Of a DNA stretch of 64,000 nt, positions 1-8,174 are shown piece after piece. Under the pieces are notes generated by a model, which did no database searches, was not told where the DNA came from, and was given only the letters and a program-made list of their open reading frames with translations. Within the stretch, counting starts at the first letter, position 1. Every line of letters starts with the position of its first letter. A program made the translations under genes and the position numbers. This DNA comes from Lactobacillus sp. Sy-1. Its GTDB lineage: Bacteria; Bacillota; Bacilli; Lactobacillales; Lactobacillaceae. The stretch lies in contig NZ_JACCIU010000002.1 in NCBI RefSeq assembly GCF_019303535.1, positions 124,001-188,000 on the forward strand, read 5' to 3'.

Positions 1-450
1 AGGATAATCACCGTGTCCACCGGTCATTGTCATTGCACGGCCAGCTGCCATTACTTCAGGAACCTTAGTTAGTTTCCCTTCGCGTTGCATTCGAGCTAGG
101 GTAGTATCAAGTCCATAGGTGCTTCCACATTCCCGAACGTACGTAACGCCTGACTTTAATAGTGCGCGGAGGTTCTCAACGGCCCGCACCGCAGTTTCAG
201 TTTGATCAGCCTGAGTGGCTCCATCAAAAGCATTGGAATCTAGTGTTACGTGGGTATGGCAGTTAACCATCCCTGGCATCACGTATTTCTGATTTAAATC
301 TACCTTTGAATCCGCTTGTGGATGTTCATTACCAGTTCCTAATTCGACTAGTTTACCAGTGGCATTATCAACAAGCATCCATGAATCTTTTGTAACCCGA
401 TTGTCCTTACCGTTAAATAAATGAAAGTTAACAAAGAGTGTTTTACTCAT
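1..450 (-). CDS. Amidohydrolase-family protein (N-terminal part)
   Basis: I translated this gene directly. It opens MSKTLFVNFHLFNGKDNRV and continues without a stop to the window edge, so only about the first 150 residues are present. The segment VNCHTHVT near residue 90 is the HxH metal-binding motif that begins the catalytic barrel of metal-dependent amidohydrolases (imidazolonepropionase/prolidase-like superfamily). A glycine-rich TGGHGDYP stretch follows near the edge. Family membership is fairly sure, but the substrate cannot be read from this fragment. A T-box leader precedes it, so expression probably rises when an aminoacyl-tRNA is short, which would suit a peptidase or amino-acid salvage enzyme. 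Confidence 0.8.
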   Translation of the reverse strand, partial: MSKTLFVNFHLFNGKDNRVTKDSWMLVDNATGKLVELGTGNEHPQADSKVDLNQKYVMPGMVNCHTHVTLDSNAFDGATQADQTETAVRAVENLRALLKSGVTYVRECGSTYGLDTTLARMQREGKLTKVPEVMAAGRAMTMTGGHGDYP

Positions 451-497
451 ATTAAACAAAACCTTTCTGAAAAAATATTTTGAATTGTTACAAACAA

Positions 498-745
498 AAA
501 AGACGTCCCCTATTTTTAGTAATAAAAATAAAGGACGCCTAATAAGCGCGGTACCACCTCTGTTGAGCCAATTATAAATTGACACCACTCTAACAAACCC
601 GTTGATTTGCAGATTCTGTAATGGGAATTCCCAGCGCGGGTTACATTGTGTTCACCCGGCAGCTCATAGATGATTTTCATATCCAAAATTAACGATTCCT
701 TTCACCAAACGAAATCTCTCTGCGGTCTCTTTTGAATACTACTGA
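498..745 (-). promoter_or_regulatory. T-box riboswitch upstream of the amidohydrolase
   Basis: Read on the minus strand, the leader carries the conserved GGTGGTACCGCG T-box (548-558 marks its core). A terminator hairpin follows, AGGCGTCC paired with GGACGTCT and then a T run (498-541). The Stem I distal helix is visible as GATTTC, a loop containing GGTGAAA, then GGAATC. Specifier assignment is tentative: ATC (Ile) follows a GAAA in the 3' side of Stem I. T-boxes bind uncharged tRNA and then favour the antiterminator. Confidence 0.9.
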
Positions 746-797
746 TTCTAATTAACGCTTTTTAATTTAATTTGTCTTGTTAAATTCAATAATTGAT

Positions 798-825
798 ATT
801 CTAATCTTTTTTTAATTAATGTCAA
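798..825 (-). promoter_or_regulatory. Promoter of the amidohydrolase T-box transcript
   Basis: On the minus strand there is TTGACA, a 16-bp spacer, and TAGAAT. It lies about 50 bp before the first Stem I elements of the T-box, so placement and sequence agree. Confidence 0.6.
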
Positions 826-997
826 CACATCATTTACGAAATTTTTAACCTGTAAATGATAAACGCTATCATATCAACGTTTTATAGCCGTTTGAATTTG
901 AAAAATAAAAACAATCTAAATTTAATGCAATCTTTTTATTATTATTTTATAATAAACGGTAAGTAGATTAAAAAATGATTAAAAGTGAGATGATTTT

Positions 998-2329
998 ATG
1001 GACACAACAAAAGTCTATGAGTACGTTCAAAAACATACCGCAGATTTTTTTGATTACATACGGTTTCAAAGTATTTCAGCACAAGATAAGGACATTCAAA
1101 AAACAGCCGACTGGCTGGTTGAACAATTTCAAAAGCTAGGGGCTAAGTTTGCAACGGAATGGAATAATCAAGGAGCCAATCCAGTTGTCTTTGCGTCGTT
1201 TGAAGGAGCTAGTGATAAAACCCTATTGTTTTATAACCATTATGATGTTCAACCCCCTGAACCTTTGGACGAATGGGTTACAAATCCGTTTGAACCCACG
1301 GTAAAGGATGGCAAGGTATTTGCACGCGGCATTTCCGACAATAAGGGTGAGCTGATGTCACGCCTGGTCGCAGTTAAGTATTTTCAAGACCATGGTGGCC
1401 TACCGGTCAACGTTAAATTCTTTGTTGAAGGGGCTGAAGAAGTCGGGAGTCCCCAGATTGAAGATTATGTATTTGCCCATCAGGATGAGTTAAAATCAGA
1501 TGCCTGCATTTGGGAAGGCGGCGGAAAGGATGAGAACGAAACCTTTTTAATTACGTGTGGGTTAAAGGGAATCGTTGACTTCGACCTCCGGGTAACAACG
1601 GCGACGAAGGATACCCATTCATCCCTGGCAGTTTATACGCCAAACGCTGCTTGGCGGTTAATCCAAGCGCTTAGTTCACTCCGCAGCCCTAGCGGTCAAG
1701 TCCTGGTGGATGGTTTTTATGATGATGTAAAACCACTTGATAAAACCACCCAATTCTTTGTTGATCAGATGCAATTTAATCCCAAGGAAGTTGCTAACAG
1801 CTTAGGCTTAAAAAGCAAGTTAATTACCGATGATCCCACTGGAGAATTAGTCAACGGCTCAACAATGACTGTAAATGGTTTTTCATCTGGTTATGAGGGT
1901 GAAGGGATTAAAACAATTATCCCCAAGGAAGCTAGTGCTAAGGTGGATTGTCGTTTGGTTCCAGACCAAGATCCGAAAAAAGTTTTTGAAGCTGTCCAAA
2001 AACAACTATCTAAGAACGGCTTTTCAGATGTTGAAGTCCACTATAATGTCGGCGAAAAGCCATTCCGGACGGATTTGAATGATCCGTTTGTAAAGGTGAA
2101 CCTATCAGCAGCTAAGTCGGTTTACGGAGACAAGGTGGCAGTGATTCCAAATACCCCGGGCGGTGGTCCGGCATTTCCATTCTACGATATCTTAGATGAT
2201 CCGATTTTAATGGTCGGGGTTCACTATTCAGGCAGTGGGGCGCATGCCCCCAATGAAAACATTCGCCTTGCTGATTTTGAGCAGGGAACCGTTTTTATGA
2301 TTGAATTATTGGCAACTTACGGCAAATAA
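998..2329 (+). CDS. M20-family metallodipeptidase
   Basis: The 443-residue protein matches the M20 (CNDP-like) peptidase family in length and motifs. HYDVQPP gives metal ligand H81 and D83. GISDNKG supplies the bridging aspartate D114. EGAEEVGS holds the catalytic and metal-binding glutamates E147/E148. A C-terminal HAPNENIR segment carries the last metal histidine. M20 enzymes of this type cleave dipeptides in the cytosol, using two zinc or manganese ions. No signal peptide is present. The start has a GTGAGATG ribosome site six bases upstream. The pcp gene follows after about 20 bp, so the two may form a peptide-degradation pair. Confidence 0.9.
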   Translation: MDTTKVYEYVQKHTADFFDYIRFQSISAQDKDIQKTADWLVEQFQKLGAKFATEWNNQGANPVVFASFEGASDKTLLFYNHYDVQPPEPLDEWVTNPFEPTVKDGKVFARGISDNKGELMSRLVAVKYFQDHGGLPVNVKFFVEGAEEVGSPQIEDYVFAHQDELKSDACIWEGGGKDENETFLITCGLKGIVDFDLRVTTATKDTHSSLAVYTPNAAWRLIQALSSLRSPSGQVLVDGFYDDVKPLDKTTQFFVDQMQFNPKEVANSLGLKSKLITDDPTGELVNGSTMTVNGFSSGYEGEGIKTIIPKEASAKVDCRLVPDQDPKKVFEAVQKQLSKNGFSDVEVHYNVGEKPFRTDLNDPFVKVNLSAAKSVYGDKVAVIPNTPGGGPAFPFYDILDDPILMVGVHYSGSGAHAPNENIRLADFEQGTVFMIELLATYGK

Positions 2330-2348
2330 ATGGGGACGGTGATGAGCA

Positions 2349-2984
2349 TTGAAAGTAATCATAACCGGATTTACTCCGTTTAATAACCAACTTAATAATC
2401 CATCTTTGGATATTTTACATGCGTTACCTGACGTTTTAGATTGTGCTGAAATAATTAAGCAGCCACTGCCAACTGAATTTGAAAAGAGTACCAATTTGAT
2501 TACTAATTTGATTGACCGGGTGCGGCCTAATTTGGTATTGAACTTGGGTCAGGCCAATGGTCGAAATGGAATCACACCGGAGCTAGCGGCTTTTAATATG
2601 GATGATGCACAAATTCCTGATAACGCTGGTTATCAACCTGAAAGACGACCGATTCGTTCTGATGGTGAGGAGAAATACTTTAGCAACCTGCCGATTAAGG
2701 CAATTGTGAGAAACATTCGTGATATTGGAGTAGAAAGTAGAATCTCTACTTCAGCTGGCAGTTATGTTTGTAACCATGTGATGTATGAAGTCCAGTACTT
2801 ATTGCATAAGAAATATCCAGATATGAAGGCTGGATTTATACACGTACCCTCTAATTATTCAGAAAACTATGAGATTCCAACAATGGCTTTGGATGATGAG
2901 GTAAATGCAATTGAAATTGCTTTAATGACGGCCATTTATCACTTAAGTGATGACATTGCAATTGAGCATCCATATGAATATTGA
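2349..2984 (+). CDS. pcp: Pyroglutamyl-peptidase I
   Basis: The 211-residue protein opens MKVIITGFTPFNNQLNNPS, the typical start of peptidase family C15. The catalytic triad is recognisable: E78 in GITPELAAF, C141 in AGSYVCNHVMY and H165 in FIHVPS. The enzyme removes N-terminal pyroglutamate from peptides in the cytosol. The start is TTG: the nearby ATG at 2342 is in another frame, and a GGTGATG ribosome site precedes the TTG. The gene sits 19 bp after the M20 dipeptidase and is probably co-transcribed with it. Length is normal for the family. Confidence 0.92.
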   Translation: MKVIITGFTPFNNQLNNPSLDILHALPDVLDCAEIIKQPLPTEFEKSTNLITNLIDRVRPNLVLNLGQANGRNGITPELAAFNMDDAQIPDNAGYQPERRPIRSDGEEKYFSNLPIKAIVRNIRDIGVESRISTSAGSYVCNHVMYEVQYLLHKKYPDMKAGFIHVPSNYSENYEIPTMALDDEVNAIEIALMTAIYHLSDDIAIEHPYEY

Positions 2985-3044
2985 TCAATGCTCATTATCT
3001 GCATGCTGAAATGTTAAAATTAATTTAGCGAAAGGGCTTTAAAT

Positions 3045-3072
3045 TTTACCTACTCCTAAAAGCTGATATAAT
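3045..3072 (+). promoter_or_regulatory. Candidate promoter of the small secreted protein gene
   Basis: TTTACC, a 16-bp spacer and a perfect TATAAT, ending about 35 bp before the chosen start. The -10 is strong and the -35 is weak. Confidence 0.5.
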
Positions 3073-3106
3073 AAATTTAATGATAGCAGCTTTAAGGGGT
3101 GATAAA

Positions 3107-3469
3107 ATGATTAAGAAAAAAATCTTAACACTTACAATGTTATTAGGATTATCGGTTAGTTTAGCAGTGGTTAGCACTAATCAGAGTGTTAATGCAGCTA
3201 CCGGTATCAGCGTTAATAAAACGAGTGTTGTTAGTGGTCGGAGCGGTGTTAGACACCATATTAACCGTGCACCACAAAACAATGGTTTTCATGGTGGTAA
3301 TAATGGAAATGAATTTGACCGTTTTAAATTTATTCGAGCCCAACGCGCTAAAAAAGCGTTTGATCGAGCTAAGTTACGATTAAAACATGCTAAATCAGCA
3401 ATTAACACTAGGAGGGCTACCCATAAGTTCAATCAAACTAAAGCTAACTTGAATAATACACAAAATTAG
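3107..3469 (+). CDS. Small secreted basic protein, unknown function
   Basis: The 120-residue protein begins MIKKKILTLTMLLGLSVSLA and has a Sec signal peptide likely cleaved after VNA, near residue 33. The mature part is short and basic. It holds a His/Asn/Gly-rich stretch and then repeated helical units of the form AKKAFDRAKLRLKHAKSA, suggesting a small coiled helical domain. I chose ATG 3107 because AAGGGGTGATAAA lies just upstream; the in-frame ATG at 3080 has no such site. I do not recognise the family. It could be a wall-associated protein held by positive charge, which is inference. Confidence 0.7.
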   Translation: MIKKKILTLTMLLGLSVSLAVVSTNQSVNAATGISVNKTSVVSGRSGVRHHINRAPQNNGFHGGNNGNEFDRFKFIRAQRAKKAFDRAKLRLKHAKSAINTRRATHKFNQTKANLNNTQN

Positions 3470-3490
3470 TTTTAAAGTGAGGTTAACTAC

Positions 3491-3991
3491 ATGCAGTCAT
3501 TATACCATTACCAAACGCCGCTGGGAGAAGTAACCATGATCAGCGATGAGCATTACTTATTTGGATTATGGTTTACAGATCAAAAATATTTGGGGGCGGG
3601 GTTTGATTTAGGTTCAATACCGATTAATCAATCCGGTCCCATTAAACTGGCCATCAATTGGTTAACTGATTATTTTAATGGTGATAATCCTGATGTTGCA
3701 ATGGTTCCATTGAGTCCCCAGGTGACTGATTTTAGAAATCGGGTTTTACGGGAGTTAATTAAGGTGCCATATGGCCAAACTGCAACTTACAAATCTATTT
3801 CAGATTCACTTCAAGCGAATCAGGCGAATAAACGAAACTTATCAAGAGCAGTGGGTGGTGCCGTTGGCCATAATCCAATTGCATTAATTATTCCATGCCA
3901 CCGAATTATCGGAAGTAACGGTAAGCTTACAGGCTATGCGGGTGGCATTGATCGGAAACGATTCTTGTTAGCATTAGAAAATACAAATTAA
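3491..3991 (+). CDS. ogt: Methylated-DNA--protein-cysteine methyltransferase
   Basis: The 166-residue protein carries the alkyltransferase active site IIPCHRIIG with acceptor cysteine C136. A winged-helix region precedes it (VPYGQTATYKSISDSL) and the GYAGG loop follows, as in Ogt/MGMT proteins. These proteins move the methyl group from O6-methylguanine to their own cysteine and are then spent. Length and domain order are normal. The gene stands alone: the previous gene is secreted and unrelated, and a bidirectional terminator follows at once. Confidence 0.93.
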   Translation: MQSLYHYQTPLGEVTMISDEHYLFGLWFTDQKYLGAGFDLGSIPINQSGPIKLAINWLTDYFNGDNPDVAMVPLSPQVTDFRNRVLRELIKVPYGQTATYKSISDSLQANQANKRNLSRAVGGAVGHNPIALIIPCHRIIGSNGKLTGYAGGIDRKRFLLALENTN

Positions 3992-4031
3992 AAAACGTTT
4001 GACTTCCTCAACTGGTAGTCAGACGTTTTTA
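3990..4031. terminator. Bidirectional terminator
   Basis: ACGTTTGACT pairs with AGTCAGACGT (one G-U pair) around a 12-base loop, with A and T runs on both sides. It serves both the methyltransferase gene and the convergent flippase gene, whose stop codon lies inside it. Confidence 0.85.
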
Positions 4032-5630
4032 TTTGCGACGATAGTTATTAATTCTTAATTTGGTTCCGAATACCATTTGAGCAGTACCAGTCCAATTGGC
4101 AATTAATACGTAAATGATTAAGATGATGATTCCGTAAATCCCCAGGTAAATAAAACTAGTTAATCGCGTCAACGGTTCGAAAATTTGTTGAACCGTAAAG
4201 TAGTATCCGCTCATGATGATAATTAGGATTGAGTTAGCGAATAAGATTGGGACTAGTGATCCTAACCTTACATCATATAATTGGTTTAACTTGATGTAAG
4301 CTAACAGTAAGATCATTAGGAATGCAAAGTCGGTTGCAAGAAGGGCCCCGCTTGCACCGAATAGTTTTAGGAGGGGGAACTGGAGAATTAGTTTAATAAT
4401 AATCCCCACTGTCATGTAGCTGACCGCTTTTTTACTGGCGTGGAGCGCCTGCATCAGAGTTAGGCCGTTAATTGCTAGCCCTAAGAAAATACTTTGAATA
4501 ATATTTTGGATTAAATAATAGGTTCCCACTGTATCATGGGTAAATAATACGGTGTAAATTGGACCAGCCGCAAATCCACCCACGATTATAATTGGAAGAA
4601 GAAAAAATAAAAGTAATCGATAGTTCTCGATTAGTAGCTGCCTAATTTTGCCCCACTCTTTTTTGGCATGGAGCTCTGAAAATAACGGTAAACTAGTTTC
4701 AGAAACTGACGTAACTAGTGAGATAATAATGGTGGTAATCTTACTAGGGTTAGCTGATGAAACGGTATACAGATAATTAACGTAGTCTGAGTTCAAGTGG
4801 TTGATATTGACTAAAACCTGCTTGAAAAACACCTGGTCAATCAACTGACTAATTGTAATACAAGATCCTACAATTACAAATGGAATTGAAGCATACCAAA
4901 GGCCCAGAATCGTGGAAGTAACGTTCGTTAATCGCCTAGGGCGACTAGTGACCATTTGTTTACGATACTCACCTCTTTTAAGGTTGCCGTAAAAGAATAG
5001 GTACGCATAGCTGATAATTGATCCAACGAACGCACCGAAAACGCTAAAGTAAACTGCAATTATATAATTATAATGGAGTACCTTAATAATAATAAATGTA
5101 GCAATGATGATAAACAGAACCCTTGAAAGTTGTTCCCAGAGTTGAGAAATTCCATACGGCTTCATATCATTATGACCCTGAAACCAGCCCCTAATCATGC
5201 TCATTGATGGCAACAAGATGATTGCTGGGACTAACATGCGAATCGAAGTGACCGCTTGGCTAACAGATTGAACCGGGCTGTTTTGAGCAATAATGGGTGC
5301 AATCAGGTATAAAATGGCCCCACAAGCGATCCCGGTGATTGTCATAATCAGAAACGCTAGCTTAGTGACGTAGACACTATCTAAATATTGATTTCTGGAG
5401 TCTAATGATGCAACTTTTCTGGCAATTACCGATGGTAATCCGGCCGTACCAACTGCAATTAGCAGTGCGTATGGCGTATATGAAGCGTTAAAAACGGCCT
5501 GTGCATTTAATTGATCATTATAACTGCCAATCATCATTAACCAGGGGACCAGGTAAGCAATTCCTAAGATCCTGGATACAATGCTTCCAAAGGACAGCCA
5601 AAATGATCCTGATAACATTTTTTGATTCAA
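4029..5630 (-). CDS. MurJ/SpoVB-type polysaccharide or lipid flippase
   Basis: The 533-residue protein is almost entirely hydrophobic, with about 14 predicted membrane segments. It opens LSGSFWLSFGSIVSRILGI, typical of the YtgP/SpoVB branch of the MOP flippase superfamily. Motifs such as MIRGWFQGHNDMKPYGISQ and SETSLPLFSELHAKK match that branch. Family members move lipid-linked wall precursors across the membrane. The start is TTG at 5630: AGAGG lies seven bases upstream of it, while the in-frame ATG at 5618 has no ribosome site. The gene is alone on its strand. Whether it handles lipid II or an exopolysaccharide unit cannot be told here. Confidence 0.85.
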   Translation of the reverse strand: MNQKMLSGSFWLSFGSIVSRILGIAYLVPWLMMIGSYNDQLNAQAVFNASYTPYALLIAVGTAGLPSVIARKVASLDSRNQYLDSVYVTKLAFLIMTITGIACGAILYLIAPIIAQNSPVQSVSQAVTSIRMLVPAIILLPSMSMIRGWFQGHNDMKPYGISQLWEQLSRVLFIIIATFIIIKVLHYNYIIAVYFSVFGAFVGSIISYAYLFFYGNLKRGEYRKQMVTSRPRRLTNVTSTILGLWYASIPFVIVGSCITISQLIDQVFFKQVLVNINHLNSDYVNYLYTVSSANPSKITTIIISLVTSVSETSLPLFSELHAKKEWGKIRQLLIENYRLLLFFLLPIIIVGGFAAGPIYTVLFTHDTVGTYYLIQNIIQSIFLGLAINGLTLMQALHASKKAVSYMTVGIIIKLILQFPLLKLFGASGALLATDFAFLMILLLAYIKLNQLYDVRLGSLVPILFANSILIIIMSGYYFTVQQIFEPLTRLTSFIYLGIYGIIILIIYVLIANWTGTAQMVFGTKLRINNYRRK

Positions 5631-5850
5631 AAGAATACCTCTAATTCTAAATCCTAATTTATTGTTAATTAATTTAAATCAAGCGTTAAGTTTTACAAAA
5701 TTTATTATAGCATACCGACTTTTGTAAAGTTGATTAACAAATTCATTCAATTGAAAATCATAATGACGCAAATTCGCATTTTTTGTTTTTGAAAAACTCA
5801 TTTGGGCTTCAACTTGATGTATAATTAACTAAGATTTTGGGGGTGAAATT

Positions 5851-6138
5851 TTGAATCGATGTTTCAAGTCCTGGTATCACTTTATGAAAAGTGGTCAGTA
5901 TAAAAAAGAGGAAGAAAAGGATAGTCAAACCGATGGTAACGATTATTACCAGGGCCATCCAACAAATGAATTTCAGCGTGGATACGATCAGGCATGGCAT
6001 GATGACATTACCGAACAGTACCTCTTAAAGCATAAATTAATGATGAAAATTTTTAATTATTATCGTAATAAACGTTATCAGCGGAGTGCTGAATATAATC
6101 GGGGATACGATGAGTTTTTAAATCGAAATAATGGTTAG
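5851..6138 (+). CDS. Hypothetical protein with duplicated Tyr/Asp motif
   Basis: This 95-residue protein has no signal peptide or membrane segment. It is rich in Tyr, Asp, Arg and Lys. A short motif appears twice: NEFQRGYDQAWHDD near residue 42 and AEYNRGYDEFLNRN at the C terminus, suggesting an internal duplication. It starts with TTG after a very strong GGGGGTGAAATT site. A secreted-protein gene begins 10 bp after its stop, so the two are probably one transcript. I do not recognise the family. Confidence 0.6.
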   Translation: MNRCFKSWYHFMKSGQYKKEEEKDSQTDGNDYYQGHPTNEFQRGYDQAWHDDITEQYLLKHKLMMKIFNYYRNKRYQRSAEYNRGYDEFLNRNNG

Positions 6139-6148
6139 GGGGTTTACA

Positions 6149-6439
6149 ATGTTTAAGAAAATAATTTTATTTGGCCTAATCGTTCCTATAATGGTGGTGC
6201 AATTTCCGGTGGCAGTGACCCATGCTAAGGCCACTAAGGGACAAATCGTTAAAACTCTCCACCGAATTAACGTTTATCGTGGGAAAGAATTTAGAAGCTC
6301 GCCTAAGGTCGGAACCTATCCAGTTGGCAAGAAAATTCCGGTTAAGCGGGTTGTGACTGCTGGGGGGATGACGCGGTTTCAGCTAGTCAATGGTCATTAC
6401 ATTACTGCTAATAAAAAATATGTTCAATTAATTCATTAA
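6149..6439 (+). CDS. Small secreted protein with SH3-like C-terminal repeat
   Basis: The 96-residue protein has a signal peptide (MFKKIILFGLIVPIMVVQF, likely cut after HAKA). One compact domain follows, containing INVYRGKEFRS, VKRVVTAGGMTRFQL and ITANKKYVQLI. This pattern resembles the short SH3-like surface repeats (DUF5776-type) common in secreted lactobacillus proteins; the resemblance comes from memory, not a search. ATG 6149 is chosen because AGGGGG precedes it at the right distance. It follows the 95-residue gene closely. Confidence 0.65.
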   Translation: MFKKIILFGLIVPIMVVQFPVAVTHAKATKGQIVKTLHRINVYRGKEFRSSPKVGTYPVGKKIPVKRVVTAGGMTRFQLVNGHYITANKKYVQLIH

Positions 6440-6534
6440 TTAATATATTGTTACCGACGTTTTTAATATACATTTTATTGATATTGTGTAATAATGAAGT
6501 TGTTTTTGAAAATAGGATTTTGGAGGTAATTGGA

Positions 6535-7473
6535 ATGGATAAAATGAAATTACATAACTTTAAAAATAATCGTAAATTGTTTGTTTTAGGGGCAGTTACA
6601 CTTGGTGTCTTAACGACTGGGTATGCTGAAAATAAAGCTCCTGTATATGCACATGCTGATACTACTAGTGCTGCTAGCGCTACTAGTACGACTAGCTCAT
6701 CAAGCGCCACTAGTGCTGCCAGTACTACTAGCGCCACTAGTTCCACTAGCAGTGTTGCAACTAGTCAAAGTGCCGCTCAAGCTAATTTAGCTAGTTACCG
6801 CAGTAGTACCTTAGCATCCATTCAAGCTAGCTTCTCAGTAGCTGGTTCAGTGGCTAGCGCTGCTAGTGCTACTTTATCAGATAATAATGATTCAATTAGT
6901 GATGACTTTGCTCAATTAAGTGACACCTACGCTGATGCAACTGCAGCTAACCAAAAGAAATATGGTAGTCTTGCTAACAGCGCTGCTGCATTTAAATCTT
7001 ATCGGGACTACGCTAAACAGGCCTTTAGTGGATTTAACAGCGCCACTAGTGACTTTAACAATGCGATTGTAAATGCTAGAAACTTAGTGAGCCAATTTGC
7101 ACAGGTTGATAGTCAAGCAGCAGCTGGTAATATTTCTGCTAGCTATGAAACATCCGTAACTAATTCACTAGTTGCCCAAGGATCTAGTCAAGCAAGCACT
7201 GCTAATAGTGCTGCTTACTACACTAGCAGTGTTGCTGATGCCGTTTCATCATTTGCTGATGATTATGAAAATACGGTTAATTCACTAACTACTAAGCTAA
7301 GTAGTAAAGCCACTACTTCAAAGAAGACCACCAAGGCTAAAGTTGCTAAGGCCAAGAGTGATGTTAAGAAGTACAAGGCCAATGTAAAGAAGGCTAAGAC
7401 CACTAAGGCAAAGGCTACTGCTCAAAAAGCGTTAAAGAAAGCTAAAGCACAACTCAAAAAGTTAACTAAGTAA
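6535..7473 (+). CDS. Secreted Ser/Thr/Ala-rich protein with Lys/Ala-rich tail
   Basis: The 312-residue protein has three parts. A long N-terminal signal (about residues 1-43, KLFVLGAVTLGVLTTGYA within it) is followed by a low-complexity Ser/Thr/Ala stretch (about 45-85). The middle (about 85-260) is Ala/Ser-rich and probably helical, with regularly placed Asp, Asn and Tyr. The last 50 residues are Lys/Ala repeats (KKAKAQLKKL type) with a strong positive charge. There is no LPXTG anchor, so the tail may bind wall polymers by charge (inference). The Ser/Thr region is built from repeated ACTAGT and GCTAGC hexamers. The start has GGAGG upstream. Function is unknown. Confidence 0.75.
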   Translation: MDKMKLHNFKNNRKLFVLGAVTLGVLTTGYAENKAPVYAHADTTSAASATSTTSSSSATSAASTTSATSSTSSVATSQSAAQANLASYRSSTLASIQASFSVAGSVASAASATLSDNNDSISDDFAQLSDTYADATAANQKKYGSLANSAAAFKSYRDYAKQAFSGFNSATSDFNNAIVNARNLVSQFAQVDSQAAAGNISASYETSVTNSLVAQGSSQASTANSAAYYTSSVADAVSSFADDYENTVNSLTTKLSSKATTSKKTTKAKVAKAKSDVKKYKANVKKAKTTKAKATAQKALKKAKAQLKKLTK

Positions 7474-7509
7474 TTATTGATAATTAAAAATTAAATATTA
7501 GTTATTAAT

Positions 7510-7546
7510 AAAGCCCATTCGGTAGTTTCACACCGAGTGGGCTTTT
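7510..7546. terminator. Bidirectional terminator
   Basis: AAAGCCCATTCGG pairs with CCGAGTGGGCTTTT around a 10-base loop, giving T runs in both directions. It ends the rightward secreted-protein gene and the leftward two-peptide transcript. Confidence 0.85.
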
Positions 7547-7553
7547 AATTTGG

Positions 7554-7634
7554 TCATTTGGTCATTATTTTAAGAAAATGTGTATAGCACTTATTATCAT
7601 CTTGATATAGCAGTGGATTAAAAATTAACCGCAT
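7554..7634 (-). CDS. 26-codon ORF, second gene of the T-box peptide transcript
   Basis: The ORF encodes a 26-residue peptide that begins MRLIFNPLLYQDDNK, holds one Cys and ends IMTK. The start has a perfect GGAGG six bases upstream, which is the main evidence that it is translated. It begins about 50 bp after the 47-codon ORF and stops eight bases before the shared terminator. There is no recognisable domain. It may be a real small protein, a remnant of a longer gene, or chance; the ribosome site argues against chance. Confidence 0.45.
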   Translation of the reverse strand: MRLIFNPLLYQDDNKCYTHFLKIMTK

Positions 7635-7684
7635 CTAAATCCTCCGAGATTGATTAAATGGCAAGCTTATTAGTGAAGCCGGTT

Positions 7685-7828
7685 TTAAAAATAAAGGAAA
7701 AAGAAAACCTCTTCAATATCACGTTTTATTATTTCCAACCCCCACTTTTCAATATGATTGAATAGTTTAAAGCCCTTTTTTGGTGTTTCGTTAATTTTTT
7801 TAATGTTAGTATCGTTTGCATTTGTCAT
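7685..7828 (-). CDS. 47-codon ORF directly behind a T-box
   Basis: The ORF encodes MTNANDTNIKKINETPKKG, then a segment with KLFNHIEKWGLEIIK, ending in a Phe-rich hydrophobic tail (EEVFFFLYF). An AGGAG site lies nine bases before ATG 7828; the ATG at 7834 is only three bases from the site and is less likely. It is the first ORF after a full T-box leader, so its synthesis should respond to one uncharged tRNA. I do not recognise the sequence. The C-terminal half could form an amphipathic helix with a hydrophobic end, as in small membrane-associated peptides. Confidence 0.55.
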   Translation of the reverse strand: MTNANDTNIKKINETPKKGFKLFNHIEKWGLEIIKRDIEEVFFFLYF

Positions 7829-7860
7829 AATCATCCACTCCTAATTGGTTTATAAAAATT

Positions 7861-8139
7861 AAAAACGTCCTCCATGAATTGACTAGCTCCAATAGCTATA
7901 TTCATGAAAGGACGTTTTTTCAACGTGGTACCACCTTTATTTACTGATCAGTATAGTTATCAGCCTCGCTAAACACATAAGTGTTAGATTGCTATAAAGG
8001 GAATCAACCTGAATTTCTCGAAAAAAATTCAACCGAATGTAATCTTTTGACTGATCAGACATTACATTCTTTCACCACATGAATGCTCGCTATCAAATGA
8101 CTGGTCGGTTACTAATATATACATCGTTTTATCTAATAT
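7861..8139 (-). promoter_or_regulatory. T-box riboswitch upstream of the two tiny ORFs
   Basis: On the minus strand the leader has the T-box GGTGGTACCAC (7925-7935; one base departs from the common CCGCG ending). It also has a Stem I distal hairpin (CATTC, loop with GGTGAAA, GAATG) and an AGTA element. A terminator/antiterminator pair follows, AAAACGTCC with GGACGTTTTT. The specifier lies within AAAAGATTACATTC, but I cannot fix the codon (GAT, ATT or a Lys codon are possible). The structure looks complete, not decayed. Confidence 0.88.
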
Positions 8140-8145
8140 GAGTGG

Positions 8146-8174
8146 ATAATATATGAATTATTTTAATCTGTCAA
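8146..8174 (-). promoter_or_regulatory. Promoter of the T-box peptide transcript
   Basis: Perfect TTGACA, a 17-bp spacer and TATTAT on the minus strand, placed directly before the T-box leader. Confidence 0.7.
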
